A stretch of DNA of 64,000 nt, taken from assembly GCA_934454125.1 (NCBI GenBank), contig CAKSFA010000004.1, positions 42,181 through 106,180 of the forward strand, read 5' to 3'. The position numbers and the translations under genes are program-made. How positions within the stretch are numbered: the first letter of the stretch is position 1; each line of letters begins with the position of its first letter. The DNA comes from an uncultured Eubacteriales bacterium. Its GTDB lineage: Bacteria; Bacillota; Clostridia; Oscillospirales; Acutalibacteraceae. The notes under the pieces were generated by a model. That model did no database searches and was not told the origin of the DNA. It worked only from the letters and a program-made list of their open reading frames with translations. Of the stretch, positions 1 through 8,552 are shown one piece after another.

Positions 1-715
1 GCGCCAAAACGCTCTCCACCGAACCAAAAAACGGCTCTCCGATTCCGGCTGGCAAATTCAGCACCACTGTTTCCAAAATACCACCCACAGAATCCCCATT
101 GGCATGCGCCTGCTCAATGAGCTGCACCATGCGTTGCTCTGCCTGCAGGCTAATTGCAGGAAAATAACTGCCGTTCAAACGCTCTATCTGCTCAAGCAAC
201 GCGCCCTGTTGCTGCGCAAAGGGATCGTCCTTTATTTCCTTGCAGCTAGCAATATGCGTTGCAATGGTAATTCCCTTCTGGCGCAAAATCTGCAGGCAAA
301 TCGCTCCCACAGCAACCAGCGGCGCTGTGATTCTGCCAGAAAAATGACCACCACCACGGTAATCCTGAAAGCCACCGTATTTTGCAAATGCAGTATAATC
401 CGCATGCGAAGGCCGCAAGCAATATCTTGTCGCAGCATAGTCTTTGCTGTGCTGACTTTGATTGCGAATCAAAATGCACAGCGGTGTACCGGTAGTATAA
501 CCGTCAAAAAAACCGCTGACAATTTCAAACTCATCCGCCTCATGCCGCTGTGTCGAAATTTTCCCCTTCGGTTTTCTCCGATCCAGCTGAGCGCGCATAA
601 AATCCAAATCCAGCGCAATGCCAGGAGCAAGACCATTTACAGTAACGCCAATCGCTGCACCGTGCGATTCTCCAAACAAGCTAATCTGTAAATTTTCACC
701 AAATGTACTTTTCAT
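1..715 (-). CDS. aroC: Chorismate synthase (partial, 3' end off the window)
   Basis: Converts 5-enolpyruvylshikimate-3-phosphate to chorismate, the last common step of aromatic amino acid synthesis, using reduced flavin. The reading frame is open from an ATG at 713-715 to the left edge and gives about 238 residues; the rest of a protein of about 360 residues lies outside. The start MKSTFGENLQISLFGESHGA, the segment SGRITAPL and the DYRGGGHFSGR region are typical of AroC. It lies 23 bp downstream of aroB on the same strand, so the two are probably cotranscribed. The assignment is firm. Confidence 0.93.
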   Translation of the reverse strand, partial: MKSTFGENLQISLFGESHGAAIGVTVNGLAPGIALDLDFMRAQLDRRKPKGKISTQRHEADEFEIVSGFFDGYTTGTPLCILIRNQSQHSKDYAATRYCLRPSHADYTAFAKYGGFQDYRGGGHFSGRITAPLVAVGAICLQILRQKGITIATHIASCKEIKDDPFAQQQGALLEQIERLNGSYFPAISLQAEQRMVQLIEQAHANGDSVGGILETVVLNLPAGIGEPFFGSVESVLA

Positions 716-738
716 GTCCCGTGCGCTCCGTTTCTATC

Positions 739-1758
739 TCATGTTTGTGGTTTCATCTGTTTCAAAAACCGGTGCAATTCCTGCATCGAAACCGTCTCCA
801 GCTTTGCCTTGCCTGCCTGCGCCACCTTCACCACCGTGATGGAATCCCCCACCGCTTTCTTATCTTTTTGCATCACAGCAAACACCGCGTCCGGGTTATA
901 ATCAATATCGCTTTTCAATCCCAGCTTTTCATAAATACGCAGCACACGCTGACGCAATCGCTCATCCTCCAACATTGGCAAAATCCCAATCGCCACACAT
1001 TCGCCATGCAAAAGCTGCGAAAGACCATACACACTCTCAATGCCATGTCCTAGCGTATGTCCCAAATTCAAAATTTTCCGCAGATTCTGCTCTTTCTCAT
1101 CTTGTTCCACCACTGCTTTTTTTACCAGCAAAGAGCGATAAATAATTTCATCCACCTGCTCCCGCGGGTCTCCGTTTTCAAACAGCGTCAAAATCGATTC
1201 ATCATAAATCAGCCCGGCCTTCACCGCCTCCACCAAGCCATTGACAAAATGGCGCGGCGGCAGGGTCTGCAATGTATCAGAATCCACCAGCACAACGCAC
1301 GGGTGATAAAAACATCCCAAAATATTCTTCACGCCACCAAAATTAACAGCAACCTTACCTCCAATGCTGCTGTCAATCTGCGAAAGTGTCGTCGTCGGAA
1401 TTCCGATAAACGAAACACCCCGCAAATACGTCGCTGCAACAAAACCCGCCAAATCACCAATCACTCCGCCTCCCAGCGCAATGATGCAGTCGCTTCTGGT
1501 AAAATTCAACTCCAGCAACGTTTGGCACAATTGCTCATACACCGCCAGTGATTTCGCGCCCTCGCCCTGTTTTACAATCTGTGCATACCCCTGCGGGCAC
1601 TGTTCCAACACGGTCTGCACATATTGCTCCGGCACACCGTCATCGCTGATAACCAACACCTTGCGGTTTAAATCGGCATACTGCGCAATGCGGTGCAGCA
1701 CACCTCTTTCGATCACAATATCATAGCTGTTCTGTGTTAAATTGACCTGTAACTGCAA
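739..1758 (-). CDS. aroB: 3-dehydroquinate synthase
   Basis: Makes 3-dehydroquinate from DAHP in the shikimate pathway, using NAD and a divalent metal. The 339-residue protein has the usual length and carries the NAD-binding segment ALGGGVIGDLAGFVAATYLRG, the IPTTTLSQIDSSIGGK active-site stretch, and the metal-binding NLGHTLGHGIES and LLHGECVAIG segments. The start is TTG at 1758, set by a GGAGGG ribosome binding site (1765-1770) six bases upstream; no ATG fits. It is the first gene of a minus-strand pair with aroC. Confidence 0.95.
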   Translation of the reverse strand: MQLQVNLTQNSYDIVIERGVLHRIAQYADLNRKVLVISDDGVPEQYVQTVLEQCPQGYAQIVKQGEGAKSLAVYEQLCQTLLELNFTRSDCIIALGGGVIGDLAGFVAATYLRGVSFIGIPTTTLSQIDSSIGGKVAVNFGGVKNILGCFYHPCVVLVDSDTLQTLPPRHFVNGLVEAVKAGLIYDESILTLFENGDPREQVDEIIYRSLLVKKAVVEQDEKEQNLRKILNLGHTLGHGIESVYGLSQLLHGECVAIGILPMLEDERLRQRVLRIYEKLGLKSDIDYNPDAVFAVMQKDKKAVGDSITVVKVAQAGKAKLETVSMQELHRFLKQMKPQT

Positions 1759-1817
1759 AGCGGTCCCTCCTGCCGTTCTATCAAAACTATGGGCATTCCT
1801 GTATTATGAATAGATTC

Positions 1818-1846
1818 ATTATACTGCGTGTACTGCTAAAAATCAA
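1818..1846 (-). promoter_or_regulatory. Promoter of aroB-aroC
   Basis: On the minus strand TTGATT (1841-1846) is followed after exactly 17 bases by a perfect TATAAT (1818-1823). It is divergent from, and about 45 bp from, the cbiK promoter. Confidence 0.65.
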
Positions 1847-1889
1847 ACAGAATCCATAAAATCTTTGTCAAAACAGCGGTAAAATCTAT

Positions 1890-1918
1890 TTGATACTTTG
1901 CAAAGCGTCATGTATAAT
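1890..1918 (+). promoter_or_regulatory. Promoter of cbiK and the cobalamin operon
   Basis: TTGATA (1890-1895), a 17-base spacer and a perfect TATAAT (1913-1918) precede cbiK by 29 bp. No riboswitch-like sequence lies between this promoter and cbiK; the riboswitch follows cbiK. Confidence 0.75.
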
Positions 1919-1947
1919 AAAAAGCAGAAAAAAGAAAGGATTGCGCT

Positions 1948-2739
1948 ATGAATAAAAAGGCTTTGGCAGTCATCAGTTTTGGAACAACGTACCCACAGGC
2001 GCAGGAGGCAATCTTGCACATGGAGTCCGCACTTGCCCACCATGTGCCAAACCACGATTGTTACCGCGCATTTACGTCTAAAATGGTGATTGCAAAATTA
2101 AAACGAGAGCAGGGGCAAACCGTCCTCACACCAGAAGAACTGCTGGAGCAACTTGCACAGCAGGGCTATACCGAAATTTTATGCCAGCCGCTGCACATCA
2201 TCAATGGCTTTGAATACGAAAAAATGTGCCGTGCACTCAACGCATATGCCAACCTGTTTGAACAGATCAAAATTGGCAAACCGCTGCTCACACACGAGTC
2301 AGACTACCGCACCTGCTGCCAAATCATCAAGCAATATGCACCTCCTCAGCAAATGCAAGACGCACTGGCCTTAATGGGACACGGTACCGAACATTTTGCA
2401 AACGCCTCTTACTGCCAGCTTGAAAATATGTTCCGCGCCTTGGGGCACGAGCGCGTATATGTCGGCACAGTCGAAGGCTTTCCCGATTTAAATTATGTCA
2501 TGGGTCGGCTCAAACAGCATAATGTCACACGGGTGCATCTAATGCCCTTTATGATTGTTGCCGGTGACCATGCGCAAAACGATATGGCCGGACCAGAACC
2601 GGATTCCTGGAAATGCACGCTGGAGCAAGCAGGTTTTTCCGTCACCGTGCAGCTGGACGGGCTTGGCATGTTCCCGGAAACAGGCGCACTGTTTGCAACA
2701 CATCTGGACAGCGCACAACCATTGTGCACCCACAATTAA
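1948..2739 (+). CDS. cbiK: Sirohydrochlorin cobaltochelatase (CbiK)
   Basis: Inserts cobalt into sirohydrochlorin, the step that commits the anaerobic pathway to cobalamin. The 263 residues match the long single-chain CbiK class rather than the short CbiX class. The N-terminus reads ISFGTTYPQAQE, and the two metal-binding histidines expected for CbiK lie in LMGHGTEHFANASY and MIVAGDHAQNDMAG. No signal peptide is seen, so it is probably cytosolic. It is the first gene of the operon and the only cobalamin gene upstream of the riboswitch terminator, so it should be transcribed whatever the B12 level. Such enzymes can also insert iron, so a siroheme role is possible. Confidence 0.93.
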   Translation: MNKKALAVISFGTTYPQAQEAILHMESALAHHVPNHDCYRAFTSKMVIAKLKREQGQTVLTPEELLEQLAQQGYTEILCQPLHIINGFEYEKMCRALNAYANLFEQIKIGKPLLTHESDYRTCCQIIKQYAPPQQMQDALALMGHGTEHFANASYCQLENMFRALGHERVYVGTVEGFPDLNYVMGRLKQHNVTRVHLMPFMIVAGDHAQNDMAGPEPDSWKCTLEQAGFSVTVQLDGLGMFPETGALFATHLDSAQPLCTHN

Positions 2740-2745
2740 ATCCCT

Positions 2746-2823
2746 CGGCAGGAACCCTCGGGGAAGTCGGGTGAAATTCCCGCACAAGTACGTTACCGTC
2801 ACAGTCGGACTACCGCCCTGTCG
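2746..2823 (+). ncRNA. Short cobalamin riboswitch aptamer (class II-like)
   Basis: The intergenic RNA between cbiK and cbiD holds the cobalamin-aptamer core GGAAGTCGGGTGAAATTCCC, with a CGGG/CCCG hairpin around TGAAATT. Outer arms CGGCAGG (2746-2752) and CCTGTCG (2817-2823) can close the element with 7 pairs, one a wobble. The long B12-box part of class I is missing. After the core comes a CCG/CGG hairpin and ACTACCGCCC, which resembles the layout I recall for class II (AdoCbl-variant) aptamers. The same core occurs in the uptake operon riboswitch at 62.9-63.07 kb, which supports the call. Confidence 0.8.
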
Positions 2824-2884
2824 CTTGTATTTTACGGCACTGAAATGCAAGGCTGCCTGCAACACAGCAGGTATGATTCTGCAT

Positions 2885-2923
2885 GTCATTTTCGCCGTAT
2901 CGAAGATGACCATTTCTTTTTTA
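2885..2923 (+). terminator. Intrinsic terminator of the riboswitch expression platform
   Basis: GTCATTTTCG (2885-2894) pairs with CGAAGATGAC (2901-2910) around a 6-base loop, 10 pairs with one wobble, followed by TTTCTTTTTT (2913-2922). A second small hairpin (CCTGC/GCAGG, 2856-2871) between aptamer and terminator may take part in switching. Termination here would silence everything from cbiD on but spare cbiK. Confidence 0.75.
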
Positions 2924-2948
2924 CCACCATTTGAACAAGGAGCCGGAT

Positions 2949-4097
2949 ATGGAACTTTACGTTTATAAAAATCAGCAGCAGCTTCGGTGTGGTTACACCA
3001 CCGGCTCCTGTGCAGCCGCGGCCGCCAAAGCAGCCGCCATTATGCTGCTGCGTCAAACTCCGCTTTCACAAATCGAGCTGCCCACGCCCAAGGGCGTCCT
3101 GCTGCGCCTTCCGGTACAAGAAATCTCCATCACACCGGCCACCGTCACCTGCGCAATCCAAAAAGACAGCGGAGACGACCCCGATATTACAAACGGCGTC
3201 CTCGTTTATGCCACGGTCACAACGCAGTCTGCCCCTAATATCACAATCAAAGGTGGAACCGGCGTTGGCACCGTCACAAAACCGGGTCTTGAGCAACCTG
3301 TTGGACAAGCTGCCATCAATCGGGTTCCCCGCCAAATGATTACGCAGGCACTGGAACAAGTTCGGGAAGATCACGATTACACCGGCGGCTTTGTTGTCAC
3401 CATCTCAATCCCTGCCGGTGTTGAACTTGCACAGCGCACCTTCAATCCCAAATTGGGCATCGTTGGTGGCATTTCGGTTCTGGGCACCAGCGGCATTGTC
3501 GAGCCCATGAGTGAACAGGCGATGGTTGCCTCCATTTTTGCAGAGCTGCAAATGCTGGCTGCCAATCAAACAGACAAACGACTATGTCTCACCCCAGGCA
3601 ATTATGGCGAACACTTCATGCGCCACAACACACTGCTCAACATTCGCCACAGTGTAAAATGCAGCAATTACATCGGCCAAACCCTCGATAAAGCAGTCGA
3701 ACTGGGGTTTCGCGAGATTCTGATTATCGGCCACATCGGCAAACTGATTAAACTGGCCGGCGGCATTATGAACACCCATTCCAACATGGCAGATGCACGC
3801 ATGGAACTCTTCGCCGCACATACCGCGCTGTTCTGTTCCGATTGCACCCTGATCCAGCAAATTATGAACTGCGTCACCACCGATCAAGTGCTAGAGCATC
3901 TCAACCAGCGTAACTTAACCACACTGGTTCTGCAATCCATTCTGCAAAAAATCGACCTGCACCTGCGCAACCGCGTCGGAGAAACCACGCAAATCGGCGC
4001 AATTCTATTCTCCAACCAACACGGCTATTTGGGAGAAACCGCACAGGTATCCAAAATCTGCGCACAACACACATCAAAAAAGGAGAACCATACATGA
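2949..4097 (+). CDS. cbiD: Cobalt-precorrin-5B C1-methyltransferase
   Basis: Methylates C1 of cobalt-precorrin-5B in the anaerobic corrin pathway. The protein has 382 residues from the ATG at 2949, chosen because AAGGAG (2937-2942) lies 6 bases upstream; an in-frame TTG at 2931 has no such site. Typical CbiD segments are RCGYTTGSCAAAAAKAA near the start, KGGTGVGTVTKPGL, CLTPGNYGEHF and GHIGKLIKLAGGIMNTHSN. It is the first gene behind the riboswitch terminator and overlaps cbiL by 4 bp (ATGA), so translation is coupled. Confidence 0.95.
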   Translation: MELYVYKNQQQLRCGYTTGSCAAAAAKAAAIMLLRQTPLSQIELPTPKGVLLRLPVQEISITPATVTCAIQKDSGDDPDITNGVLVYATVTTQSAPNITIKGGTGVGTVTKPGLEQPVGQAAINRVPRQMITQALEQVREDHDYTGGFVVTISIPAGVELAQRTFNPKLGIVGGISVLGTSGIVEPMSEQAMVASIFAELQMLAANQTDKRLCLTPGNYGEHFMRHNTLLNIRHSVKCSNYIGQTLDKAVELGFREILIIGHIGKLIKLAGGIMNTHSNMADARMELFAAHTALFCSDCTLIQQIMNCVTTDQVLEHLNQRNLTTLVLQSILQKIDLHLRNRVGETTQIGAILFSNQHGYLGETAQVSKICAQHTSKKENHT

Positions 4098-4792
4098 ACG
4101 GAATCTTATACGGCATCGGCATCGGTCCCGGCGATCCGGAGCTCATCACATTAAAAGCAGTGCGCATCATCGAGCAATGCCCGGTCATTGCCGTGCCTCA
4201 AACTGGCAAAGACCGCCGGGTTGCCCTTAGCATTGCCGAACAAGCCGTACCCCGGCTACACGAAAAAGAAATTCTCTCCCTGCCATTTCCAATGACGCGA
4301 GACACCGCAGTGCTGGAGGCCAACCGCAACGCCGTTGCCACCCAGCTTACCGCTGTCCTGCAACAAGGCAAAGATGTTGCTTTTCTCACTTTGGGAGATC
4401 CCACCATTTATTCCACTTATTTTTATATCCACCGGCGCATCCAGCAACAGGGCTTCACTGCGCAAATGGTCGCAGGCGTTCCCTCCTTCTGCGCCGTCGC
4501 TGCAAAGTTAGATCTCAGCCTAGCACAAGCAGAAGAACCCATCACAATCATTCCGGCTTCTTACCCATGCACAGCACAAATGCTGCAAACACCGGGCACC
4601 AAAGTGCTGATGAAAACCGGAAAAGCGATGGAGCAAGTCAAAACCCTGCTGCAGCAAAACGGTTTCTATGACCAGGCAAAAATGGTGCAAAACTGCGGTC
4701 TTGAAGGCGAACGCATCTTCCTTTCACTCAACCAGGCAGATAACTCTGCCGGCTACCTTTCTGTCATCATCAGCAGGGAGGAAGCGCTATGA
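4094..4792 (+). CDS. cbiL: Cobalt-precorrin-2 C20-methyltransferase
   Basis: SAM-dependent methylation of C20 of cobalt-factor II / cobalt-precorrin-2. The 232 residues form one tetrapyrrole methylase fold: YGIGIGPGDPELITLKAV at the N-terminus, LGDPTIYSTYFYI in the middle, and GVPSFCAVAAKLDLSLAQ. It starts inside the cbiD stop codon and itself overlaps cbiF by 4 bp. Confidence 0.94.
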   Translation: MNGILYGIGIGPGDPELITLKAVRIIEQCPVIAVPQTGKDRRVALSIAEQAVPRLHEKEILSLPFPMTRDTAVLEANRNAVATQLTAVLQQGKDVAFLTLGDPTIYSTYFYIHRRIQQQGFTAQMVAGVPSFCAVAAKLDLSLAQAEEPITIIPASYPCTAQMLQTPGTKVLMKTGKAMEQVKTLLQQNGFYDQAKMVQNCGLEGERIFLSLNQADNSAGYLSVIISREEAL

Positions 4793-5574
4793 TTCATTTT
4801 GTAGGCGCCGGCCCAGGCGCAGCCGACCTCATCACCGTGCGCGGACAAGCACTGCTTCAACAGGCAGATATCATCATCTACGCCGGCTCTCTGGTCAACC
4901 CTACTCTGCTGGAGTACGCAAAGCCAAGCTGCAAGATTCACAACAGCGCACACATGACACTGGAAGAAGTTCTTGCCGTCATGCAGCAGGCCGAGCAGAC
5001 ACAACGCATAACAGTGCGCCTGCACACAGGCGATCCCTGCTTATACGGGGCCATTCAAGAACAAATGGATGCTCTGGACAAGCTGGGCATCACTTATGAT
5101 GTCGTGCCCGGTGTCAGCTCATTTTGTGGGGCTGCCGCAGCATTAAAAACTGAATATACCCTGCCCGGCGTATCACAATCGGTTGTAATCACCCGCATAG
5201 CCGGCAGAACACCGGTACCAGAAAAAGAAGAAATCTCCCTGTTTGCCGCACACGGTGCCACCATGGTAATTTTTCTAAGCACCGGCATGCTGCCACAGCT
5301 CAGCCAAAGACTGATGCTTGGCGGTTATTCCGGAGATACCCCCGCAGCAATCGTATACAAAGCCACCTGGCCGCAAGAACAGGTGCTGCGCTGCACGGTC
5401 GCAAACCTTGCGCAAACCGCAAAACAGCACAATATTACCAAAACAGCGCTGATCGTTGTCGGCAACTGTCTAAACAGCGCATACGAGCGCTCCAGACTAT
5501 ATCATCCGTCCTTCTCACACGAGTTCCGCGCCGGCACCAACGAACTAACAGAAAAACGGGGTATCCAGCTATGA
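4789..5574 (+). CDS. cbiF: Cobalt-precorrin-4 C11-methyltransferase
   Basis: Transfers a methyl group from SAM to C11 of cobalt-precorrin-4. The 261-residue protein begins MIHFVGAGPGAADLITVRG and has YAGSLVNPTLLEYAKP, LHTGDPCLYGAIQEQM and VPGVSSFCGAAAAL, the characteristic CbiF/CobM motifs. It overlaps cbiL and cbiG by 4 bp each within the operon. Confidence 0.95.
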   Translation: MIHFVGAGPGAADLITVRGQALLQQADIIIYAGSLVNPTLLEYAKPSCKIHNSAHMTLEEVLAVMQQAEQTQRITVRLHTGDPCLYGAIQEQMDALDKLGITYDVVPGVSSFCGAAAALKTEYTLPGVSQSVVITRIAGRTPVPEKEEISLFAAHGATMVIFLSTGMLPQLSQRLMLGGYSGDTPAAIVYKATWPQEQVLRCTVANLAQTAKQHNITKTALIVVGNCLNSAYERSRLYHPSFSHEFRAGTNELTEKRGIQL

Positions 5575-6602
5575 AGCTTGCTATCATCTGCTTTACTGCC
5601 GCCGGCAAACTGCTCAGTCTGCAACTTGCCCCCGCACTTACTGCCGATGTCTGCACCCTGTTCACCACCCAAAAACTGGCAGACCAAACCATTTGCTCCT
5701 ATGGCACCGATCTCACCGGGTTCGTGGGCCACGCATTTACACAGTACGACGGCTTGGTGTTCATCGGTGCCAGCGGCATTGCCGTGCGTGCAGTCGCACC
5801 GCATCTCAACAGCAAAACCACCGACCCCGCCGTGGTCGTCATGGACGAAAAAGCGCGGTTTTCCATCTCACTTGTTTCAGGACACATCGGCTGTGCCAAC
5901 TCCTTAGCGCTTCGGCTGGCACATGCCGTAAACGCAACGCCCGTCATCACCACGGCCACCGACGTCAACGGCCTGTTTTCCATCGATAGCTGGGCAGCAC
6001 ACCACAATCTGCATATCGAAAACATGCACGTCGCAAAAGAGATTTCCGCGCGCCTGCTCCATCATCTGCCGGTAGGCTTTACCACAAATCAGTTCACACT
6101 GCCGCCGCTGCCCAAAGGCTTTGTCGAAACAGCAGCCCCAGTCGGCGCAGTCATCTCTATTTATGAAACACAAGCGCCCTACGCACAAACCCTGCGCCTG
6201 GTGCCAAAGCTTGTCTCCATCGGCATCGGGTGCAAAAAAGGCACATCCGCAGAGCAAATCGAATCCCTATTTCTGCACTGTTTGCAAAAACACAATTTGT
6301 CCCTGCACAGCATCCAGCAAATCTGCTCCATCGATCTCAAACGGCACGAACCGGGTCTGCTGCAATTTTGCAAAAACTACACTCTGCCGCTTGTATGCTA
6401 TTCGTCACAGCAGCTTACCAAAGCACAAGGCAACTTCACCCCCTCTGCATTCGTGCAAGCAATCACCGGCATTGACAATATCTGTGAGCGCGCCTGTGTA
6501 CTCGGCGCAAAAAACGGCACACTGCTCATTCCCAAGCATAGCGCAAACGGCGTCACATTTGCCGCCGCGCTTCAGAACCGGAGGTTTCCATTTGAATATT
6601 AA
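5571..6602 (+). CDS. cbiG: Cobalt-precorrin-5A hydrolase
   Basis: Opens the ring A delta-lactone and releases the two-carbon fragment as acetaldehyde, the ring-contraction clean-up step of the anaerobic route. The 343 residues cover the N-terminal part (FIGASGIAVRAVAPHL, DEKARFSISLVSGHIGCAN), the linker and the C-terminal CbiG domain (GIGCKKGTSAEQIE). The last 11 bases overlap the start of hemA. Confidence 0.93.
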   Translation: MKLAIICFTAAGKLLSLQLAPALTADVCTLFTTQKLADQTICSYGTDLTGFVGHAFTQYDGLVFIGASGIAVRAVAPHLNSKTTDPAVVVMDEKARFSISLVSGHIGCANSLALRLAHAVNATPVITTATDVNGLFSIDSWAAHHNLHIENMHVAKEISARLLHHLPVGFTTNQFTLPPLPKGFVETAAPVGAVISIYETQAPYAQTLRLVPKLVSIGIGCKKGTSAEQIESLFLHCLQKHNLSLHSIQQICSIDLKRHEPGLLQFCKNYTLPLVCYSSQQLTKAQGNFTPSAFVQAITGIDNICERACVLGAKNGTLLIPKHSANGVTFAAALQNRRFPFEY

Positions 6603-7800
6603 AGTCGCATCCATCAATTATACCGCCGCATCTGTGGCTCGGCGTGAAGTCTTTGCCTTCACCCCCCTGCAAATTCAAGCGCTTGAACAACAAATTCTGC
6701 AAACCAATGCGCTCACCGGCTGCATCGTGCTTTCCACCTGCAACCGCACAGAGCTCTGGCTTTCTGCGCCATCGCAAACTCTCTCCACACTTTCCCCAAT
6801 CGAGATCCTCTGCTCCGCCGCAGGCGTTGCTACACAGCGGTACGCACCGTTTTTCACCACGCACAGCGGCACTGCTGCCGCAACTTACCTTTCTGAACTG
6901 GCCTGCGGTCTGCACTCCCAAATTTTCGGTGAAGACCAAATCCTCTCACAAATCAAAACCGCGCTTGCCAACGCACGCGAAAACGGCACAACCGATGCAA
7001 CGCTGGAGCTAGTCTTTCGCACTGCAATCACCGCAGCAAAAGCGGTCAAAACTCAGCTAAAACTCACCACCGCAGACCACAACATCGCGCTTGGCGCCGT
7101 TGCGCTGCTGCAAAAAACATTCGGGCAAAACCTGCACCAACTGCCCTGCCTTGTCATCGGCAGCGGAGAGATGGGTCGGCTGGCCGTGCAAGCCTTGCAA
7201 AATGCCGGTTGCACCGTCACCATGACGCTACGCAATTACCATAAAAAAGAAGCAATCGTTCCCGCCGGTTGTCGCGTGCTCAATTATGATGAACGCATGG
7301 CGCATCTCAACCGCTTCCGCGTCATCATCAGCGCAACGCTCAGTCCTCACCAAACCATCAAATACCACGAGCTACAGGCCGTACTCGATAACAATCCGCA
7401 CACGTTCATCGATCTTGCCATCCCGCGAGACATCGACTGCAAGATCGCAACCCTGCCGCAAATCACCCTGTTCGGCCTCGACGATCTGTCTCTAACACCT
7501 TCCCCCTCCGTCCAAACACAGCAACAACAAGCCCGGCAGATTTTGCAGGAACACATCACCCAACTGGAACAGCAATCCGCCTTTCGGCCATGGATTCCCG
7601 CCTTGCAGACCATCAGCCGTTCCGTCGCACAAGACGCAGCGCAGCGCACCGCCGCCGGCGGCCGCGCACCGGTCGAAAAAGCCGTTGCAAAGCTGCTATA
7701 CGGCCTGCGCGAACAACTTTCTCAGGAGCAGCTCCAACTCTGTATGGAAGCGCTGCTCCGCTCTGTCAACATCAGCAAACAAAAAGGAGAATCTTTATGA
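6592..7800 (+). CDS. hemA: Glutamyl-tRNA reductase
   Basis: Reduces glutamyl-tRNA(Glu) to glutamate-1-semialdehyde with NADPH, the first committed step of tetrapyrrole synthesis. The start is TTG at 6592, with GGAGG (6580-6584) 7 bases upstream; the frame is open far upstream inside cbiG, but that part is not HemA-like. The 402 residues include the catalytic-cysteine motif VLSTCNRTELW, SQIFGEDQILSQIKTAL, and the Rossmann segment VIGSGEMGRLAVQAL. Its place inside the cobalamin operon suggests precursor supply tied to B12 demand. Confidence 0.95.
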   Translation: MNIKVASINYTAASVARREVFAFTPLQIQALEQQILQTNALTGCIVLSTCNRTELWLSAPSQTLSTLSPIEILCSAAGVATQRYAPFFTTHSGTAAATYLSELACGLHSQIFGEDQILSQIKTALANARENGTTDATLELVFRTAITAAKAVKTQLKLTTADHNIALGAVALLQKTFGQNLHQLPCLVIGSGEMGRLAVQALQNAGCTVTMTLRNYHKKEAIVPAGCRVLNYDERMAHLNRFRVIISATLSPHQTIKYHELQAVLDNNPHTFIDLAIPRDIDCKIATLPQITLFGLDDLSLTPSPSVQTQQQQARQILQEHITQLEQQSAFRPWIPALQTISRSVAQDAAQRTAAGGRAPVEKAVAKLLYGLREQLSQEQLQLCMEALLRSVNISKQKGESL

Positions 7801-8522
7801 AACTATTCGTCATTGGCCTGGGGCCCGGCAATCAGGCACAAATCACCCCACAAGCGCTGCAAGCGCTGGCAGAAAGCCAGGTCATTGCCGGCTACACGGT
7901 TTATATCGACTTAATCGCACACTTAATCCAACAAAAAGAAATTTTAACCACCTCCATGAAGCAAGAGATTGACCGTTGCCGCATGGCAATCGAAGCCGCC
8001 GTCAGCGGCAAAACCGTCTCCATGGTGTGCAGTGGCGATGCCGGTGTATACGGCATGGCCGGCCTGATCTACGAGCTTAGCCAAGATTACCCGCCCATCG
8101 AAATCGAGGTCATTCCCGGCATCACTGCTGCCTGCAGCGGCGCTGCTGTACTAGGTGCACCATTGATGCACGACTTTGCCGTCATCTCCCTGAGCGATCT
8201 GCTCACCCCGTGGCAAAAAATCGAAGCCCGGATCCACGCCGCAGCACAAGCCGACTTTGTCATCTGTCTGTACAATCCCTCCAGCAAAAAACGCCACGAT
8301 TATCTCGAAAAAGCTTGCCGCATCGTGCTGGGGTACCAATCACCCAACACCATGTGCGGCTATGTCAAAAGTATCGGCCGGGACGGCCAACACGCGCAAA
8401 TTTTGTCCCTCGAACAACTGACAACCACACCGGTCAATATGTTCACAACCGTATACATCGGCAACTCCCAAACCAAAGTGATTGCCGGCAAACTGGTCAC
8501 ACCACGCGGCTATCAAGTGTAA
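7797..8522 (+). CDS. cbiH: Cobalt-precorrin-3B C17-methyltransferase
   Basis: Methylates C17 and drives ring contraction in the anaerobic pathway. ATG at 7797 overlaps the hemA stop (ATGA) and follows AAAGGAG. The 241-residue protein is the usual length for CbiH without extra domains: KLFVIGLGPGNQAQITPQAL, CSGDAGVYGMAGLIYEL, IPGITAACSGAAVLGAPLMH, SDLLTPWQKIEARI and LYNPSSKKR. Confidence 0.95.
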   Translation: MKLFVIGLGPGNQAQITPQALQALAESQVIAGYTVYIDLIAHLIQQKEILTTSMKQEIDRCRMAIEAAVSGKTVSMVCSGDAGVYGMAGLIYELSQDYPPIEIEVIPGITAACSGAAVLGAPLMHDFAVISLSDLLTPWQKIEARIHAAAQADFVICLYNPSSKKRHDYLEKACRIVLGYQSPNTMCGYVKSIGRDGQHAQILSLEQLTTTPVNMFTTVYIGNSQTKVIAGKLVTPRGYQV

Positions 8523-8552
8523 CCGTCACCGCATACGAAAGGAGCACACCCC

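Noticed and set aside
2838..2862. B12-box-like GGCACTGAAATGCAAGGC after the short aptamer
   Set aside because: It lies outside the closing arms of the aptamer and after the final block, so the order is wrong for class I; probably chance.
6121..6591. Upstream extension of the hemA frame
   Set aside because: It lies within cbiG in another frame; the GGAGG-TTG start at 6592 fits the HemA N-terminus.
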